Part shown: positions 25,576 through 34,798 of the stretch, one piece after another | Layout: the number at the start of each line of letters is the position of its first letter | Position numbering within the stretch: the stretch's first letter is position 1 | Assembly: GCA_004340125.1 (NCBI GenBank) | Contig: SLUK01000001.1 | Coordinates: 62,001-126,000 of the forward strand | DNA length: 64,000 nucleotides | Direction: 5' to 3' | Origin: Harryflintia acetispora | GTDB taxonomy: Bacteria > Bacillota > Clostridia > Oscillospirales > Ruminococcaceae | Notes under the pieces: model-generated | The model's input: only the letters and a program-made list of their open reading frames with translations | Database searches by the model: none | Told to the model about the DNA's origin: nothing | Program-made: the position numbers and the translations under genes

Positions 25576-28173
25576 CTAGTTGAAAGCCTTCTTGTAGACT
25601 TCCTCGATCTCGGTAACCAGCGGGTAGCGCGGGTTGGCAGTGGTGCACTGGTCCTCGAAGGCGCGATAGCTGAGCTTCTCGAGCCCCGCCATGAAGACGG
25701 CTTCGTCCACGCCGCATTCCCGGATGGACATCGGACAATCAATCTCCTTCATCAGGGCGCGTACCGCGTCGGCCAGGGCCTTGACGCCCTCCTCGGTGGT
25801 GTTAAACTTGAGCCCGAGGTGCTTGGCGATCTTGGCATATTTCTTGTCGGCCACGAATTTGCCGTATTTCGGCCAGGTGGCGAATTTGGTGGGCTTGGAG
25901 CCGTTGTACTCGATCACATTGGGCAGCAGCACCGCGTTGGCCAGGCCGTGCGGGATGTGGTACTCGCCGCCGAGCTTGTGGGCCATCGAGTGGTTGAGTC
26001 CGAGGAACGCGTTGGTGAAGGCCATACCGGCGATGCAGGAGGCGTTGTGCATCTTCTCCCTGGCTTCCTCGTCGGTGTTGCCATTCTTATAAGCGCGCGG
26101 CAGGTACTCGAACACCATCTCGATCGCCTGCATGGCAAGGCCGTCGGTGTAGTCCGAGGAAAGGATCGAAACATAAGCCTCGATCGCGTGGGTCAGCACG
26201 TCCAGGCCGGTGTAGCAGGTCGCGCTCTTGGGCAGGGACATGACGAACTGCGGGTCGATGATCGCGACATCCGGGGTGAGCTCGTAGTCGGCCAGCGGGT
26301 ACTTGACGTTCCCGTTCTCCTTGTCGGTGATGACCGAGAAGGAGGTGACCTCACTGCCGGTACCCGAGGTGGTCGGGATACAGACCATCTTGGCCTTGTC
26401 GCCCAGGTGCGGGAAGTGATAGGTTCTCTTGCGGATGTCGAGGAACTTTAAGCGCAGGCCGTCGAAGTCGGTATCGGGATGCTCATAGAAGAGCCACATA
26501 CCCTTGGCTGCGTCCATGGCCGAGCCGCCGCCCAGCGCAATGATCACATCCGGCTGGAAGGCGTTCATCGCCTGTACGCCCTTCATGATGGTGGCGACCG
26601 ACGGATCGGGCTCGACCTCGGAGAAGATTTCAGCGTGGCAGTATTCGGAGCGCTTTCTGAGGTAATAGAGGATTTTATCGACGTTCCCGAGCTTGACCAT
26701 CATCGGGTCGGTGACGATGAAGGCGCGGGAGATGTCGGGCATCTTCTCAAGATACTGGATGGAATCTTTCTCGAAGTAGATCTTCGGCGGAATCTTGAAC
26801 CACTGCATATTGACTCTCCTCTTGGCGATGCGCTTTTTGTTGATCAGGTTGACGGAGGACACGTTGGAGGTGGTGGAGTTGTGTCCGAACGAACCGCAGC
26901 CGAGGGTCAGGGACGGGGTGTTGGTGTTGTAGATGTCGCCGATGGCGCCCTGGGAGGACGGAGAGTTGGCGATCACGCGCCCGACCTTCATCTCCTCGCC
27001 GTAGGCGTGGCAGAGCTCTTCGTCGTTGGAATGGATGACCGCGCTGTGCCCAAGGCCGCCGAATTCGAGCATCTTCTTGGCCTTCTCAAAGCCTTCCTTG
27101 GCATCCTTGACCACGAAATAGGCCAGAACCGGGGAGAGCTTCTCGCGGGAGAGCGGGTAATCCGGGCCCACGTCGTCCAGCTTGGCGAGCAGGATCTTGG
27201 TGCCTTCCGGAACCTTGACGCCCGCCTGCTCGGCGATCCACCAGGCCGGCTGACCGACCACGACGGGGTTGACCGACTGCTTCTGGGCGTTGATGACGTA
27301 ATCGGAAACCTTCTTGATCTCGTCGCCCTTGAGGAAATAGCAGCCGTAGTAGGTCATGATCTTTTCAAACTGCGGCGCGATCTCCTTGTCGACGATGGCC
27401 GCCTGCTCGGAAGCGCAGATCATGCCGTTGTCGAAGGTCTTGGAGAGGATCAGGTCGTTGCAGGCGCGCTCGACGTCCACATTCTTGTTGATGTAGCAGG
27501 GCACGTTGCCGGGGCCGACGCCGAGCGCCGGCTTGCCGCAGGAGTAGGCGCTCTTGACCATGCCGGAGCCGCCGGTGGCCAGAATCATCGAAACGCCGGG
27601 ATGGTTCATCAAAGCGCTGGTCGCCTCGATCGAGGGGTACTCGATCCACTGGATGCACCCTTCCGGGGCGCCGTGGGCGATGGCCGCATCCCGCAGGATC
27701 TTGGCCGCCTCGACCGAGCATTTCTGCGCGGAGGGGTGGAAGCCGAAGATGATCGGGTTGCGGGTCTTAATGCAGATCAGGGATTTGAACATGGTGGTGG
27801 AGGTCGGGTTGGTAACCGGGGTGACGCCCGCGACCACGCCGACCGGCTCGGCTACCTCGACGTAGCCCTCCATCTCGTTCTCGTCCACGATCCCGACGGT
27901 CTTCTGATATTTAATGGAATGCCAGATGTATTCGGTGGCGAAGATGTTTTTGATGACCTTGTCCTCGAACACGCCGCGGCCGGTCTCGTCCACCGCCATC
28001 TTGGCCAGGTTCTGGTGGTTGTCCAGCCCCGCGAGCGCCATCGCATGGACGATCTCATCGATCTGCTCCTGCGTCATGTGCATGAACGCCTCGAGCGCCT
28101 TGTTCGCGTTTGCCACCAGCTTGTCAATCATCGGGCCGGTTTCAACGGGAGCCTGGTTTTTCTTTTCTGCCAT
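25576..28173 (-). CDS. adhE: Bifunctional acetaldehyde-CoA/alcohol dehydrogenase
   Basis: 865 aa from ATG 28173 (AAAGGA upstream). The N-terminal half is a CoA-acylating aldehyde dehydrogenase with catalytic Cys in GMICASEQA; the C-terminal half is an iron-dependent alcohol dehydrogenase with GGGSAMDAAKG and the His-rich metal segment including FLGLNHSMAHKLGG. The junction is near residue 440. It reduces acetyl-CoA to ethanol with two NADH, re-oxidising NADH in fermentation, and forms helical filaments (spirosomes) in known members. A perfect Rex operator overlies the promoter start, so control by NADH/NAD ratio is expected. Confidence 0.97.
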   Translation of the reverse strand: MAEKKNQAPVETGPMIDKLVANANKALEAFMHMTQEQIDEIVHAMALAGLDNHQNLAKMAVDETGRGVFEDKVIKNIFATEYIWHSIKYQKTVGIVDENEMEGYVEVAEPVGVVAGVTPVTNPTSTTMFKSLICIKTRNPIIFGFHPSAQKCSVEAAKILRDAAIAHGAPEGCIQWIEYPSIEATSALMNHPGVSMILATGGSGMVKSAYSCGKPALGVGPGNVPCYINKNVDVERACNDLILSKTFDNGMICASEQAAIVDKEIAPQFEKIMTYYGCYFLKGDEIKKVSDYVINAQKQSVNPVVVGQPAWWIAEQAGVKVPEGTKILLAKLDDVGPDYPLSREKLSPVLAYFVVKDAKEGFEKAKKMLEFGGLGHSAVIHSNDEELCHAYGEEMKVGRVIANSPSSQGAIGDIYNTNTPSLTLGCGSFGHNSTTSNVSSVNLINKKRIAKRRVNMQWFKIPPKIYFEKDSIQYLEKMPDISRAFIVTDPMMVKLGNVDKILYYLRKRSEYCHAEIFSEVEPDPSVATIMKGVQAMNAFQPDVIIALGGGSAMDAAKGMWLFYEHPDTDFDGLRLKFLDIRKRTYHFPHLGDKAKMVCIPTTSGTGSEVTSFSVITDKENGNVKYPLADYELTPDVAIIDPQFVMSLPKSATCYTGLDVLTHAIEAYVSILSSDYTDGLAMQAIEMVFEYLPRAYKNGNTDEEAREKMHNASCIAGMAFTNAFLGLNHSMAHKLGGEYHIPHGLANAVLLPNVIEYNGSKPTKFATWPKYGKFVADKKYAKIAKHLGLKFNTTEEGVKALADAVRALMKEIDCPMSIRECGVDEAVFMAGLEKLSYRAFEDQCTTANPRYPLVTEIEEVYKKAFN

Positions 28174-28241
28174 TTCTCTTCGTTCCTTTCTCAATCAATC
28201 TTGGGTTTATCTTGCGGCCTAAAGGTTCGGAATTACAATGA

Positions 28242-28259
28242 TTGTTAATTCTTTAACAA
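28242..28259. promoter_or_regulatory. Rex operator upstream of adhE
   Basis: TTGTTAA-TTCT-TTAACAA is a perfect palindrome matching the clostridial Rex consensus TTGTTAANNNNTTAACAA. It lies 2 bp downstream of the adhE -10 element, where bound Rex would block RNA polymerase. Confidence 0.88.
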
Positions 28260-28260
28260 C

Positions 28261-28289
28261 AATATATCATGCTCCAGCCTGCATGTCAA
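28261..28289 (-). promoter_or_regulatory. adhE promoter
   Basis: Minus strand TTGACA (28289-28284), 17-bp spacer, TATATT (28266-28261), with the Rex box at the expected transcription start. Confidence 0.8.
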
Positions 28290-28508
28290 GTGTATTCGTT
28301 AAAAAATTATCAAGAAATTTGCACCTTTTTTACTGCCGGATCCCACTGGTCTTAGTGTACCATATTTTTCGCTCAAAAACAGGGGGCATCCGCTGTTTTT
28401 TGATCGTTTTCCCGGGCCCGTTTGTCCGGCGCCGCCCCGTATAGTACAACCCGCCCGCCCCATATATATACTTATATATGAGTAATTAGAGAAAAGGGGA
28501 AATCGGAT
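28290..28508. other. Intergenic region between adhE and sigK
   Basis: No gene. Upstream of sigK, GTATAGT (28439-28445) and CATATATAT (28461-28469) separated by 15 bp loosely resemble a SigE-type sporulation promoter, as expected for sigK; the match is imperfect. Confidence 0.35.
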
Positions 28509-29207
28509 ATGTACTCGGCCTTGATATTGCTCTCTCTTTGCAACCTTTTATATTTTGCCCTGCACGTCACCGGCAGCGGCTCCTTCCCCCGTACCCTCAG
28601 CGCCAAGGAGGAGCGGGAATACCTGCTACGCGCGCGGGAGGGGGACACCGAGGCGAAGAATCAGCTCATCGAGCACAACCTGCGCCTAGTGGCGCACATC
28701 ATCAAAAAGTACTACTCCAACTTCAAAGACCAGGACGACCTGATCTCGATCGGCACGATCGGGCTGATCAAGGCGGTCTCCACCTTCGACTGCGAGAAGG
28801 GGACCAAATTCGCGACTTACGCGAGCCGGTGCATCGAAAATGAGATTTTGATGCACTTCCGCGGGCGGCGCAAGTTCGCGCAGGACGTCTTCATCAACGA
28901 CCCGATCGACACCGACAAGGACGGCAACTCGCTGACCTTCCAGGACATCATGACCGACGACAGCAACATCTATGACGAGATCGACCTGCGGATCAAATCC
29001 GAACAGCTGCACACCTTCATCGCGCAAAACCTCGCCCCGCGGGAGCGGGAGATCATCTACCTGCGCTACGGATTGCGCGGCCAGAAGCCGCTGACTCAGC
29101 GGGAGGTGGCCGACAAGCTGGGAATTTCGCGCTCCTATGTATCGCGCATCGAGAAAAAGGCGATCGGCACCCTGAAAAAGCTGTTTGAAAGCAAGACGGC
29201 TATCTAG
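28509..29207 (+). CDS. sigK: RNA polymerase sporulation sigma factor SigK
   Basis: 232 aa. A hydrophobic N-terminal pro-sequence (about 20 residues) is followed by region 2 (DQDDLISIGTIGLIKAVSTFD ... TYASRCIENEILMHFR), a region 3-like linker and region 4 (REREIIYLRYGL ... REVADKLGISRSYVSRIEKKA). This is the mother-cell late sporulation sigma factor, made as an inactive precursor in Bacillus. The gene is continuous, with no skin element splitting it. A hairpin terminator follows. Confidence 0.95.
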   Translation: MYSALILLSLCNLLYFALHVTGSGSFPRTLSAKEEREYLLRAREGDTEAKNQLIEHNLRLVAHIIKKYYSNFKDQDDLISIGTIGLIKAVSTFDCEKGTKFATYASRCIENEILMHFRGRRKFAQDVFINDPIDTDKDGNSLTFQDIMTDDSNIYDEIDLRIKSEQLHTFIAQNLAPREREIIYLRYGLRGQKPLTQREVADKLGISRSYVSRIEKKAIGTLKKLFESKTAI

Positions 29208-29210
29208 GGA

Positions 29211-29242
29211 AAGGGCGGGACCGGAAATCCGGTCCCGCCCTT
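29211..29242 (+). terminator. Terminator after sigK
   Basis: Near-perfect GC stem of about 14 bp (AAGGGCGGGACCGG and complement) with a tight AT loop; weak T run. Confidence 0.75.
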
Positions 29243-29251
29243 CATTTACAT

Positions 29252-30328
29252 TTATTTCCCGCCGGGCGCCTTGGTGCCCATCAGGTCATAGTAATTACTA
29301 AAATATTTCGGGCTCTCCTCCCGGCCGATCACCGGCGGCAGCAGCGCCGCGATCACCTGGGCGGGGAGCATCTGCTCGAAGGGGGTGAAGTCCTCGTCCT
29401 CCACGCTGAGCAGGCTGAGGTTGCGTCCCTCCCCCAGGTCCTCGCCGAGGGAGACGACAAAGTTGTGCTCGGTGCCGTTTTTCTGAAATTCAATGAGGCT
29501 CAGCATCCGGTCGTGCTGCTCCCCGCGGCTGAGCAGCATGAGGGTGTAGAGCTCCTCGTCCAGCAGATCGTCCGGCCCGTGGAGGTATTCCTCAAACTCG
29601 TAGCCCATCGCTGGATAGCGCACCGTCTCCACCAGCTTGAGCGCGCTCTCGGCCGCGATGGCGCTGGCCACGCCCTTGCCGATGATGGTGATCTTCCTCA
29701 TCTGCTTGAGCTCCTCGAGGTTGCGCTCGTACCACGCGCGGGTGCGCCGGACGTTTTCCGGCATGGCCCGCACCTCCCGCTCAATTTTGAGGATATAGTC
29801 GTTGTAGCGCTCGGGTGCGATTGTGCCGGCCGCCTGCCCCGCCTCGAGCGCCAGCACATAGAGCGAAAGCACCGTGGCGTAGTAGCCCATCGTCTTGGCG
29901 CCGTTGTCCTCCTCGCCGCAGGCGATCAGGCAGCTCGCACCGCACTTGTCGTTTAAGACGCAGGCCTCCTGCGCACTCAGCGCCACCCAGGGGTAATCGC
30001 AGAAGCGCTCGACCGCGGCGGTGGTGTTGGTTGAGGAGCCGCCCTGGGAAACGGCGATAAAGATCGGATTGGTCTTCCTGACGGTCTCTTCGCCGGGGGC
30101 GAGGGTGGGGGTAAAGATTGTCACCTCGGTATCGAGCACCTTCTCCATAAAGCGGCAGGCGCTGGCACAGGCGTTGTAGGAGGTGCCGCAGCCACACAGA
30201 TAGATCCGGTCGGGCCTTTTCTGCATAAAGAGGTCCACAAAGGCTTTTGCATGCTCTTTTCGGGTGTGCAGGATGTTTTCCATTGCTTTGGGCGACTGGC
30301 TGATGTAGCCGTACATTTTCATTCCCAT
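29252..30328 (-). CDS. SIS-domain phosphosugar isomerase/deglycase-like protein
   Basis: 358 aa from ATG 30328 (AAAGGGG 8 nt upstream); the open frame extends further but without signals. Two SIS domains: the first with IYLCGCGTSYNACASACRFME and AVSQGGSSTNTTAA, the second with ITIIGKGVASAIAAESALKLVE and YEFEEYLHGPDDLL. This is the isomerase half of GlmS without the glutaminase domain, as in AgaS or fructoselysine-phosphate deglycases. The substrate is not clear and no sugar operon surrounds it. Confidence 0.82.
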   Translation of the reverse strand: MGMKMYGYISQSPKAMENILHTRKEHAKAFVDLFMQKRPDRIYLCGCGTSYNACASACRFMEKVLDTEVTIFTPTLAPGEETVRKTNPIFIAVSQGGSSTNTTAAVERFCDYPWVALSAQEACVLNDKCGASCLIACGEEDNGAKTMGYYATVLSLYVLALEAGQAAGTIAPERYNDYILKIEREVRAMPENVRRTRAWYERNLEELKQMRKITIIGKGVASAIAAESALKLVETVRYPAMGYEFEEYLHGPDDLLDEELYTLMLLSRGEQHDRMLSLIEFQKNGTEHNFVVSLGEDLGEGRNLSLLSVEDEDFTPFEQMLPAQVIAALLPPVIGREESPKYFSNYYDLMGTKAPGGK

Positions 30329-30382
30329 GACGATTGCCCCTTTCCCTGATGTTGCTCCCATTCTAGCATGAATTCTCCCTCC

Positions 30383-30422
30383 GCACAAGGTGCGTGTGCA
30401 CAAGGTGTGCGTGCACAAGGTG
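30383..30422. repeat. Three direct repeats of GCACAAGGTG, 15-bp period
   Basis: GCACAAGGTG at 30383-30392, 30398-30407 and 30413-30422, just upstream of the helicase promoter and of the divergent SIS gene. Confidence 0.85.
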
Positions 30423-30429
30423 CGGCGAA

Positions 30430-30458
30430 TTGAATTGCCGCGCAATCTATGGTATACT
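30430..30458 (+). promoter_or_regulatory. Promoter for DEAD-box helicase
   Basis: TTGAAT at 30430-30435, 17-bp spacer, TATACT at 30453-30458. Confidence 0.75.
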
Positions 30459-30504
30459 GTTTCTGTTTATACAGGAGCTGTTAAAAGGAAGGAATTTACG
30501 AGGT

Positions 30505-31662
30505 ATGGATATTCAAGAGCTGAACGTCTCCCCCGAGATACGAAGTGCCGTCGAGGCGATGGGCTTTGAGGAGCTGACCGAAATTCAGGAGAAGGCGATC
30601 CCCGTCCTGATGGAGGGGCACGACGTCATCGCCAAGGCGCCCACCGGCACCGGCAAGACCTGCGCCTTCGGCATCCCGCTGATTGAAAAACTCGATCCCC
30701 AGGCGCGCGGCCCGCAGGGGCTGGTGCTCTGCCCCACCCGCGAGCTGTGCACCCAGATCAGCGACGACCTGCGCGCGCTCTCCAAGTTCCTGGAGGGGGT
30801 GCAAGTCGTCTCGGTCTACGGCGGCCAGCCCATTGGGAAGCAGATTAGCGCCCTCAAGCAGTCCCCCATGGTGGTGGTCGCCACCCCGGGCCGGCTGCTC
30901 GATCATCTCAGCCGGCGCACCGTGCAGCTTAACAATATCCGCATGGTGGTGCTCGACGAGGCGGACGAGATGCTCGACATGGGCTTCATGAAGGATGTGC
31001 GCAAAATCCTCGACCGGCTGCCCAAGGGCCGCCAGATGGCCATGTTCTCGGCCACCATCTCCCGCGAGGTGATGGACATCTCCTGGCTCTACCAGCGCGA
31101 CGAGGTCGAGCTGACGGTAAAGCCCGTGGAGGCGAGCAAGCCCAAGATCAAGCAGTACTCCATCCAGAGCACCGGCAGCCAGAAGCTGCGGGACCTGGTG
31201 GCCATCTTAAAGGCGCGTCCCTTCCTGCGGGCGATGATTTTCTGCAACACCAAGTACACCACCGCGCGCCTGTGCGAGCAGCTGGGCGGCTTTGGCTTTT
31301 CCTGCGACAGCCTGCACGGCGACAAGACCCAGCAGGACCGCAACAAGATTATGGCCGCCTTCCGGGACGGGGGCTTTCAGATCCTGGTGGCCACCGACGT
31401 GGCGGCGCGCGGGATCGACATCAGCGACGTGGACGTGGTGATCAGCTACGAGGTGCCGCTGGAAAACGAATACTACCTGCACCGCATCGGACGCACCGGG
31501 CGGGCCAAGCGGGAGGGCACCTCCTACGTCTTCTATTCCCTGGACGAAGCAAAGCATCTCAAGGAAATCATCAAGTACACCCGCTCCGAGGTGATCCCCC
31601 TGACCGTCACCGAGCAGGGCGAGCTGATCGAGGGCGGCCAGCCGGACGCGCAGGAAGCCTGA
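30505..31662 (+). CDS. DEAD-box ATP-dependent RNA helicase
   Basis: 385 aa from ATG 30505. All core motifs are present: Q motif (FEELTEIQEKAIP), I APTGTGKT, Ia PTREL, Ib TPGR, II VLDEADEML, III SAT, IV MIFCNTK, V ATDVAARGIDI and VI HRIGRTGR. There is essentially no C-terminal extension, unlike CshA or DeaD, so it is a minimal RNA helicase of ribosome assembly or RNA decay type. A cyclophilin gene follows after 36 bp. Confidence 0.95.
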   Translation: MDIQELNVSPEIRSAVEAMGFEELTEIQEKAIPVLMEGHDVIAKAPTGTGKTCAFGIPLIEKLDPQARGPQGLVLCPTRELCTQISDDLRALSKFLEGVQVVSVYGGQPIGKQISALKQSPMVVVATPGRLLDHLSRRTVQLNNIRMVVLDEADEMLDMGFMKDVRKILDRLPKGRQMAMFSATISREVMDISWLYQRDEVELTVKPVEASKPKIKQYSIQSTGSQKLRDLVAILKARPFLRAMIFCNTKYTTARLCEQLGGFGFSCDSLHGDKTQQDRNKIMAAFRDGGFQILVATDVAARGIDISDVDVVISYEVPLENEYYLHRIGRTGRAKREGTSYVFYSLDEAKHLKEIIKYTRSEVIPLTVTEQGELIEGGQPDAQEA

Positions 31663-31698
31663 CCCCGGCAATCAACAATATTGTAGAGGAGTCTTTTT

Positions 31699-32217
31699 AT
31701 GAAAAATCCGATCGTGACCATTGAAATGGAGAGCGGCGGCAAGATCGTCGCCGAGCTCTATCCCGAGATCGCGCCCAACACCGTCAACAACTTCATCTCC
31801 CTGGTGCGCAAAGGCTTTTACGACGGCACCATTTTCCACCGGGTCATCCCCGGCTTCATGATCCAGGGCGGCGACCCCGAGGGCACCGGGATGGGCGGCC
31901 CCGGCTACTGTATAGCCGGCGAGTTCTCCCAAAACGGCTTCCAAAACGCTCTGGCCCACGAGAAGGGCGTCCTCTCGATGGCCAGGGCGATGAACCCGGA
32001 CAGCGCGGGCAGCCAGTTCTTCATCATGGTGGCGCGCGCGCCCCATCTCGACGGGCAGTACGCCGCCTTCGGCAAGGTGACCGAAGGGATCGAGGAGGCC
32101 GAACGGATCGTCTCGGTCAAGCGCAATCATTCCGACAGGCCGCTGGCCGACGAGGTGATGAAAAAAGTCACCGTCGAAACCTTCGGCGAAGAGTATCCCG
32201 AGCCGCAGAAGGCGTAG
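31699..32217 (+). CDS. Peptidyl-prolyl cis-trans isomerase, cyclophilin type
   Basis: 172 aa. Cyclophilin core with FHRVIPGFMIQGGDPEGTGMGGPGY, the active-site Arg in FHR, and SQFFIM. No signal peptide, so cytoplasmic. It speeds proline isomerisation in protein folding. It has AGAGGAG before the start and a terminator shortly after the stop. Confidence 0.95.
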   Translation: MKNPIVTIEMESGGKIVAELYPEIAPNTVNNFISLVRKGFYDGTIFHRVIPGFMIQGGDPEGTGMGGPGYCIAGEFSQNGFQNALAHEKGVLSMARAMNPDSAGSQFFIMVARAPHLDGQYAAFGKVTEGIEEAERIVSVKRNHSDRPLADEVMKKVTVETFGEEYPEPQKA

Positions 32218-32243
32218 GGCTTACAAATTATAAACATGCGAAA

Positions 32244-32279
32244 GGGGGACGCCTTCTATAAAGGCGTCCCCCGCTTTGT
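32244..32279 (+). terminator. Terminator after cyclophilin
   Basis: GGGGGACGCCTT pairs with AAGGCGTCCCCC; followed by GCTTTGTTTTTTT. Confidence 0.88.
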
Positions 32280-32288
32280 TTTTTTATA

Positions 32289-32999
32289 CTACGCCCCCAG
32301 ATAGGCCTTCTTGATCTCGCTGTTGCCCATCAGCTCCTTGGCGTCGCCCTCCATGACCACCCGCCCGGTCTCCAGCACATAGGCGCGGTTGGCGATCGAA
32401 AGGGCCATTTTGGCGTTCTGCTCGACAAGCAGCACCGTCACCCCCGAGGCGTTGACCTCCCCGATGATGGCGAAAATTTCCTTGACCAGCAGGGGCGACA
32501 GGCCCATCGACGGCTCGTCCATCAGCAGGATCTTGGGCCTCGACATCAGCGCCCGGCCGATGGCGAGCATCTGCTGCTCGCCGCCGCTGAGGGTCCCCGC
32601 CACCTGGCGGTAGCGCTCCTTGAGGCGGGGGAAGCGGCCGTAGACGTCCTCGATGGACTGCTGCACCTCGGCGCGCTCGCGCCGGGTATAGGCGCCCATC
32701 TCCAGGTTCTCGGCCACCGTCATCTCGGCGAAGATGCGCCGCCCCTCCGGGACGTGCGCGAGCCCCAGCCCCACGATCTTGGGCGCGGGCATGGCCAGCA
32801 GGTTCTGCCCGTCCAGGGTGACCTCGCCGCTGGCGGCCTTCTTGAGCCCGGTGATGGTGGACAGGGTGGTGGTCTTCCCGGCACCGTTGGCGCCGATTAA
32901 AGAGACGATCTCCCCTTCGTTGACCTCCAGGCTCACATCGTGGATGGCATGGATCGCCCCATAGGAGACGTTGAGATTTTTGACCTTTAACATATGCAC
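32289..32999 (-). CDS. livF: Branched-chain amino-acid ABC transporter ATP-binding protein LivF
   Basis: 236 aa. Walker A GANGAGKTT, signature LSGGEQQMLAIGRAL, Walker B ILLMDEPSMGLSP and MALSIANRAYVLETGRVV, typical LivF. It works with LivG on the cytoplasmic side. Last gene of livJ-H-M-G-F. Confidence 0.95.
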   Translation of the reverse strand: MHMLKVKNLNVSYGAIHAIHDVSLEVNEGEIVSLIGANGAGKTTTLSTITGLKKAASGEVTLDGQNLLAMPAPKIVGLGLAHVPEGRRIFAEMTVAENLEMGAYTRRERAEVQQSIEDVYGRFPRLKERYRQVAGTLSGGEQQMLAIGRALMSRPKILLMDEPSMGLSPLLVKEIFAIIGEVNASGVTVLLVEQNAKMALSIANRAYVLETGRVVMEGDAKELMGNSEIKKAYLGA

Positions 33000-33004
33000 T
33001 CCTC

Positions 33005-33769
33005 CTATTCCCCGAGATAGGCCCCGATGACCTTGGGATTGTTGGCGACCTCGGCAGGCGTGCCGGTGGCGATGATCTGGCCGTAGTCGATGACGATGAT
33101 TCGCTCGCAGATCTTCATCACCAGGCTCATGTCGTGCTCGATGAGGATGATCGAAATCCCGAAGCGCTCCCGGATGGTGGCGATGGCGTTCATCAGCTCC
33201 ATCGTCTCGGTGGGGTTCATGCCGGCGGCCGGCTCGTCGAGCAGCAGCACCTTCGCGCCGGTCGCCAGGGCCCTGGCGATCTCCAGCTTGCGCTGCTGGC
33301 CGTAGGGCAGGTTCTTGGCGGTGTTCTGCGCGAGGTCCTCCATATTAAAGACCCGCAGCAGCTCGCGCGCCTTCCCGTCGATCCCGTCCTCCTCCTTCCA
33401 GAAGGAGGGCAGGCGCAGCATCCCGCCGAAGACCGAATATTTCATATGCTGGTTGAAGGCGACCTTGACGTTCTCGATCACCGTCATGTCCTTGAAGAGC
33501 CGGATGTTCTGGAAGGTGCGCGCGATCCCCGCCTTGACCATCTGATGGGGCTTCTTGCCGGCCATCGACTTGCCGTCGAGGTAGACCGAGCCCTCGGTGG
33601 GCTGGTAAACCCCGGTGAGGAGGTTGAAAATGGTGGTTTTGCCCGCGCCGTTCGGGCCGATCAGGCCGACGAGCTCGTGCTCGCCGATCTCGGCGTTAAA
33701 GTCGGTGACCGCCTTGAGCCCGCCGAAGGTGATGCCCAGATGGTCGGCCTTGAGTACCGCTTTGCTCAT
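33005..33769 (-). CDS. livG: Branched-chain amino-acid ABC transporter ATP-binding protein LivG
   Basis: 254 aa. Walker A GPNGAGKTT, signature LPYGQQRKLEIARAL, Walker B VLLLDEPAAGMNPTE, and the HDMSLVMKICERIIVIDYG segment. The start overlaps the livM stop (ATGA). Confidence 0.95.
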   Translation of the reverse strand: MSKAVLKADHLGITFGGLKAVTDFNAEIGEHELVGLIGPNGAGKTTIFNLLTGVYQPTEGSVYLDGKSMAGKKPHQMVKAGIARTFQNIRLFKDMTVIENVKVAFNQHMKYSVFGGMLRLPSFWKEEDGIDGKARELLRVFNMEDLAQNTAKNLPYGQQRKLEIARALATGAKVLLLDEPAAGMNPTETMELMNAIATIRERFGISIILIEHDMSLVMKICERIIVIDYGQIIATGTPAEVANNPKVIGAYLGE

Positions 33770-34794
33770 TGCGCGCCGCCTCCCTTCACGCCGCCTGCCG
33801 CGGCGGGCTTCTTCTTCCCGGTGAAACGGGCAACCGTCCCCGAGAGGGAAAATTCATACTTGCCCAGCAGCCCTGTTGGCCGAAAGAGCATGACGCAGAT
33901 GAGCACGATCGAATAGGCGAGCATGCGGTAGTTTGAGAAGCTGCGCAGCGCCTCGGGCAGCACGGTGAGCACCGAGGCCGAGATCACCGAGCCGGTGATC
34001 GAGCCCATGCCGCCGAGCACCACCATGATGAGGATTTCGACCGAGCGGTTGAAGTCGTACTTGGCCGGGTCGATGACCCCGAGGTGATGGGCGTAGAGCC
34101 CGCCGGCAACCCCGGCGATGAAGGCCGCGAGCACGAAGGCCAGCAGCTTATAATAGGTGGTGTTGATCCCCGAGGCCTCGGCCGCAATCTCGTCCTCGCG
34201 GATGGCGATGACCGCTCTTCCGTGCCGCGAGCGGGCGAAGGCGAAGGAGATGAAGATGGCCGCCGCCGCGATGAAGAAGGCATAGGGCAGCATCCCGGCC
34301 GGGTTCTTGCGGTTGGCGATGGCCTGGATTCCGCTGAGGCCCATCGCCCCGCCGGTAATCTTCAGGTTGTTGGCCACCACCCGGATGATCTCCCCGAAGC
34401 CCAGGGTGATGATCGCCAGGTAATCCCCTCGCAGCCGTAGCGCCGGAACGCCGATGACCACCCCGAAGACGGCGGACATCAGCCCCGCGAGCACCAGCCC
34501 GATGGGGAAGGACACGCTGATCGGCAGGGCGCTGCTCTTGGTGAAGAGGGCGCAGGCGTAGGCGCCCACCAGCATGAAGCCCGCATGGCCGAGCACCAGC
34601 TGGCCGAGCACGCCGGTCACGAGATTCAGGCTGACCGCCAGGGTGACGTTGATACAGACCAGCGAAATCAGGTCGGCGTAATAGCGGTTGACCGTACCGC
34701 TCGAAACCAAAAAGTAGAGCGCCGCGAAGAGCAGCAGGACCAAGACCAGGTTGACGGCGTAGCTGGCCGCCGCCTTTTTATGACTGTTTTTCAT
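33766..34794 (-). CDS. livM: Branched-chain amino-acid ABC transporter permease LivM
   Basis: 342 aa. About nine hydrophobic segments, with LALVTGVLGQLVLGHAGFM-like entry (LNLVTGVLGQLVLGHAGFM), the ALRLRGDYLAIITLGFGEIIRV motif of LivM, and a basic Gly-rich C-terminus. Pairs with LivH. Confidence 0.94.
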   Translation of the reverse strand: MKNSHKKAAASYAVNLVLVLLLFAALYFLVSSGTVNRYYADLISLVCINVTLAVSLNLVTGVLGQLVLGHAGFMLVGAYACALFTKSSALPISVSFPIGLVLAGLMSAVFGVVIGVPALRLRGDYLAIITLGFGEIIRVVANNLKITGGAMGLSGIQAIANRKNPAGMLPYAFFIAAAAIFISFAFARSRHGRAVIAIREDEIAAEASGINTTYYKLLAFVLAAFIAGVAGGLYAHHLGVIDPAKYDFNRSVEILIMVVLGGMGSITGSVISASVLTVLPEALRSFSNYRMLAYSIVLICVMLFRPTGLLGKYEFSLSGTVARFTGKKKPAAAGGVKGGGAQ

Positions 34795-34798
34795 ACCG

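Noticed and set aside
26479..28248. 589-codon open frame opposite adhE
   Set aside because: Antisense shadow of adhE; runs through its promoter.
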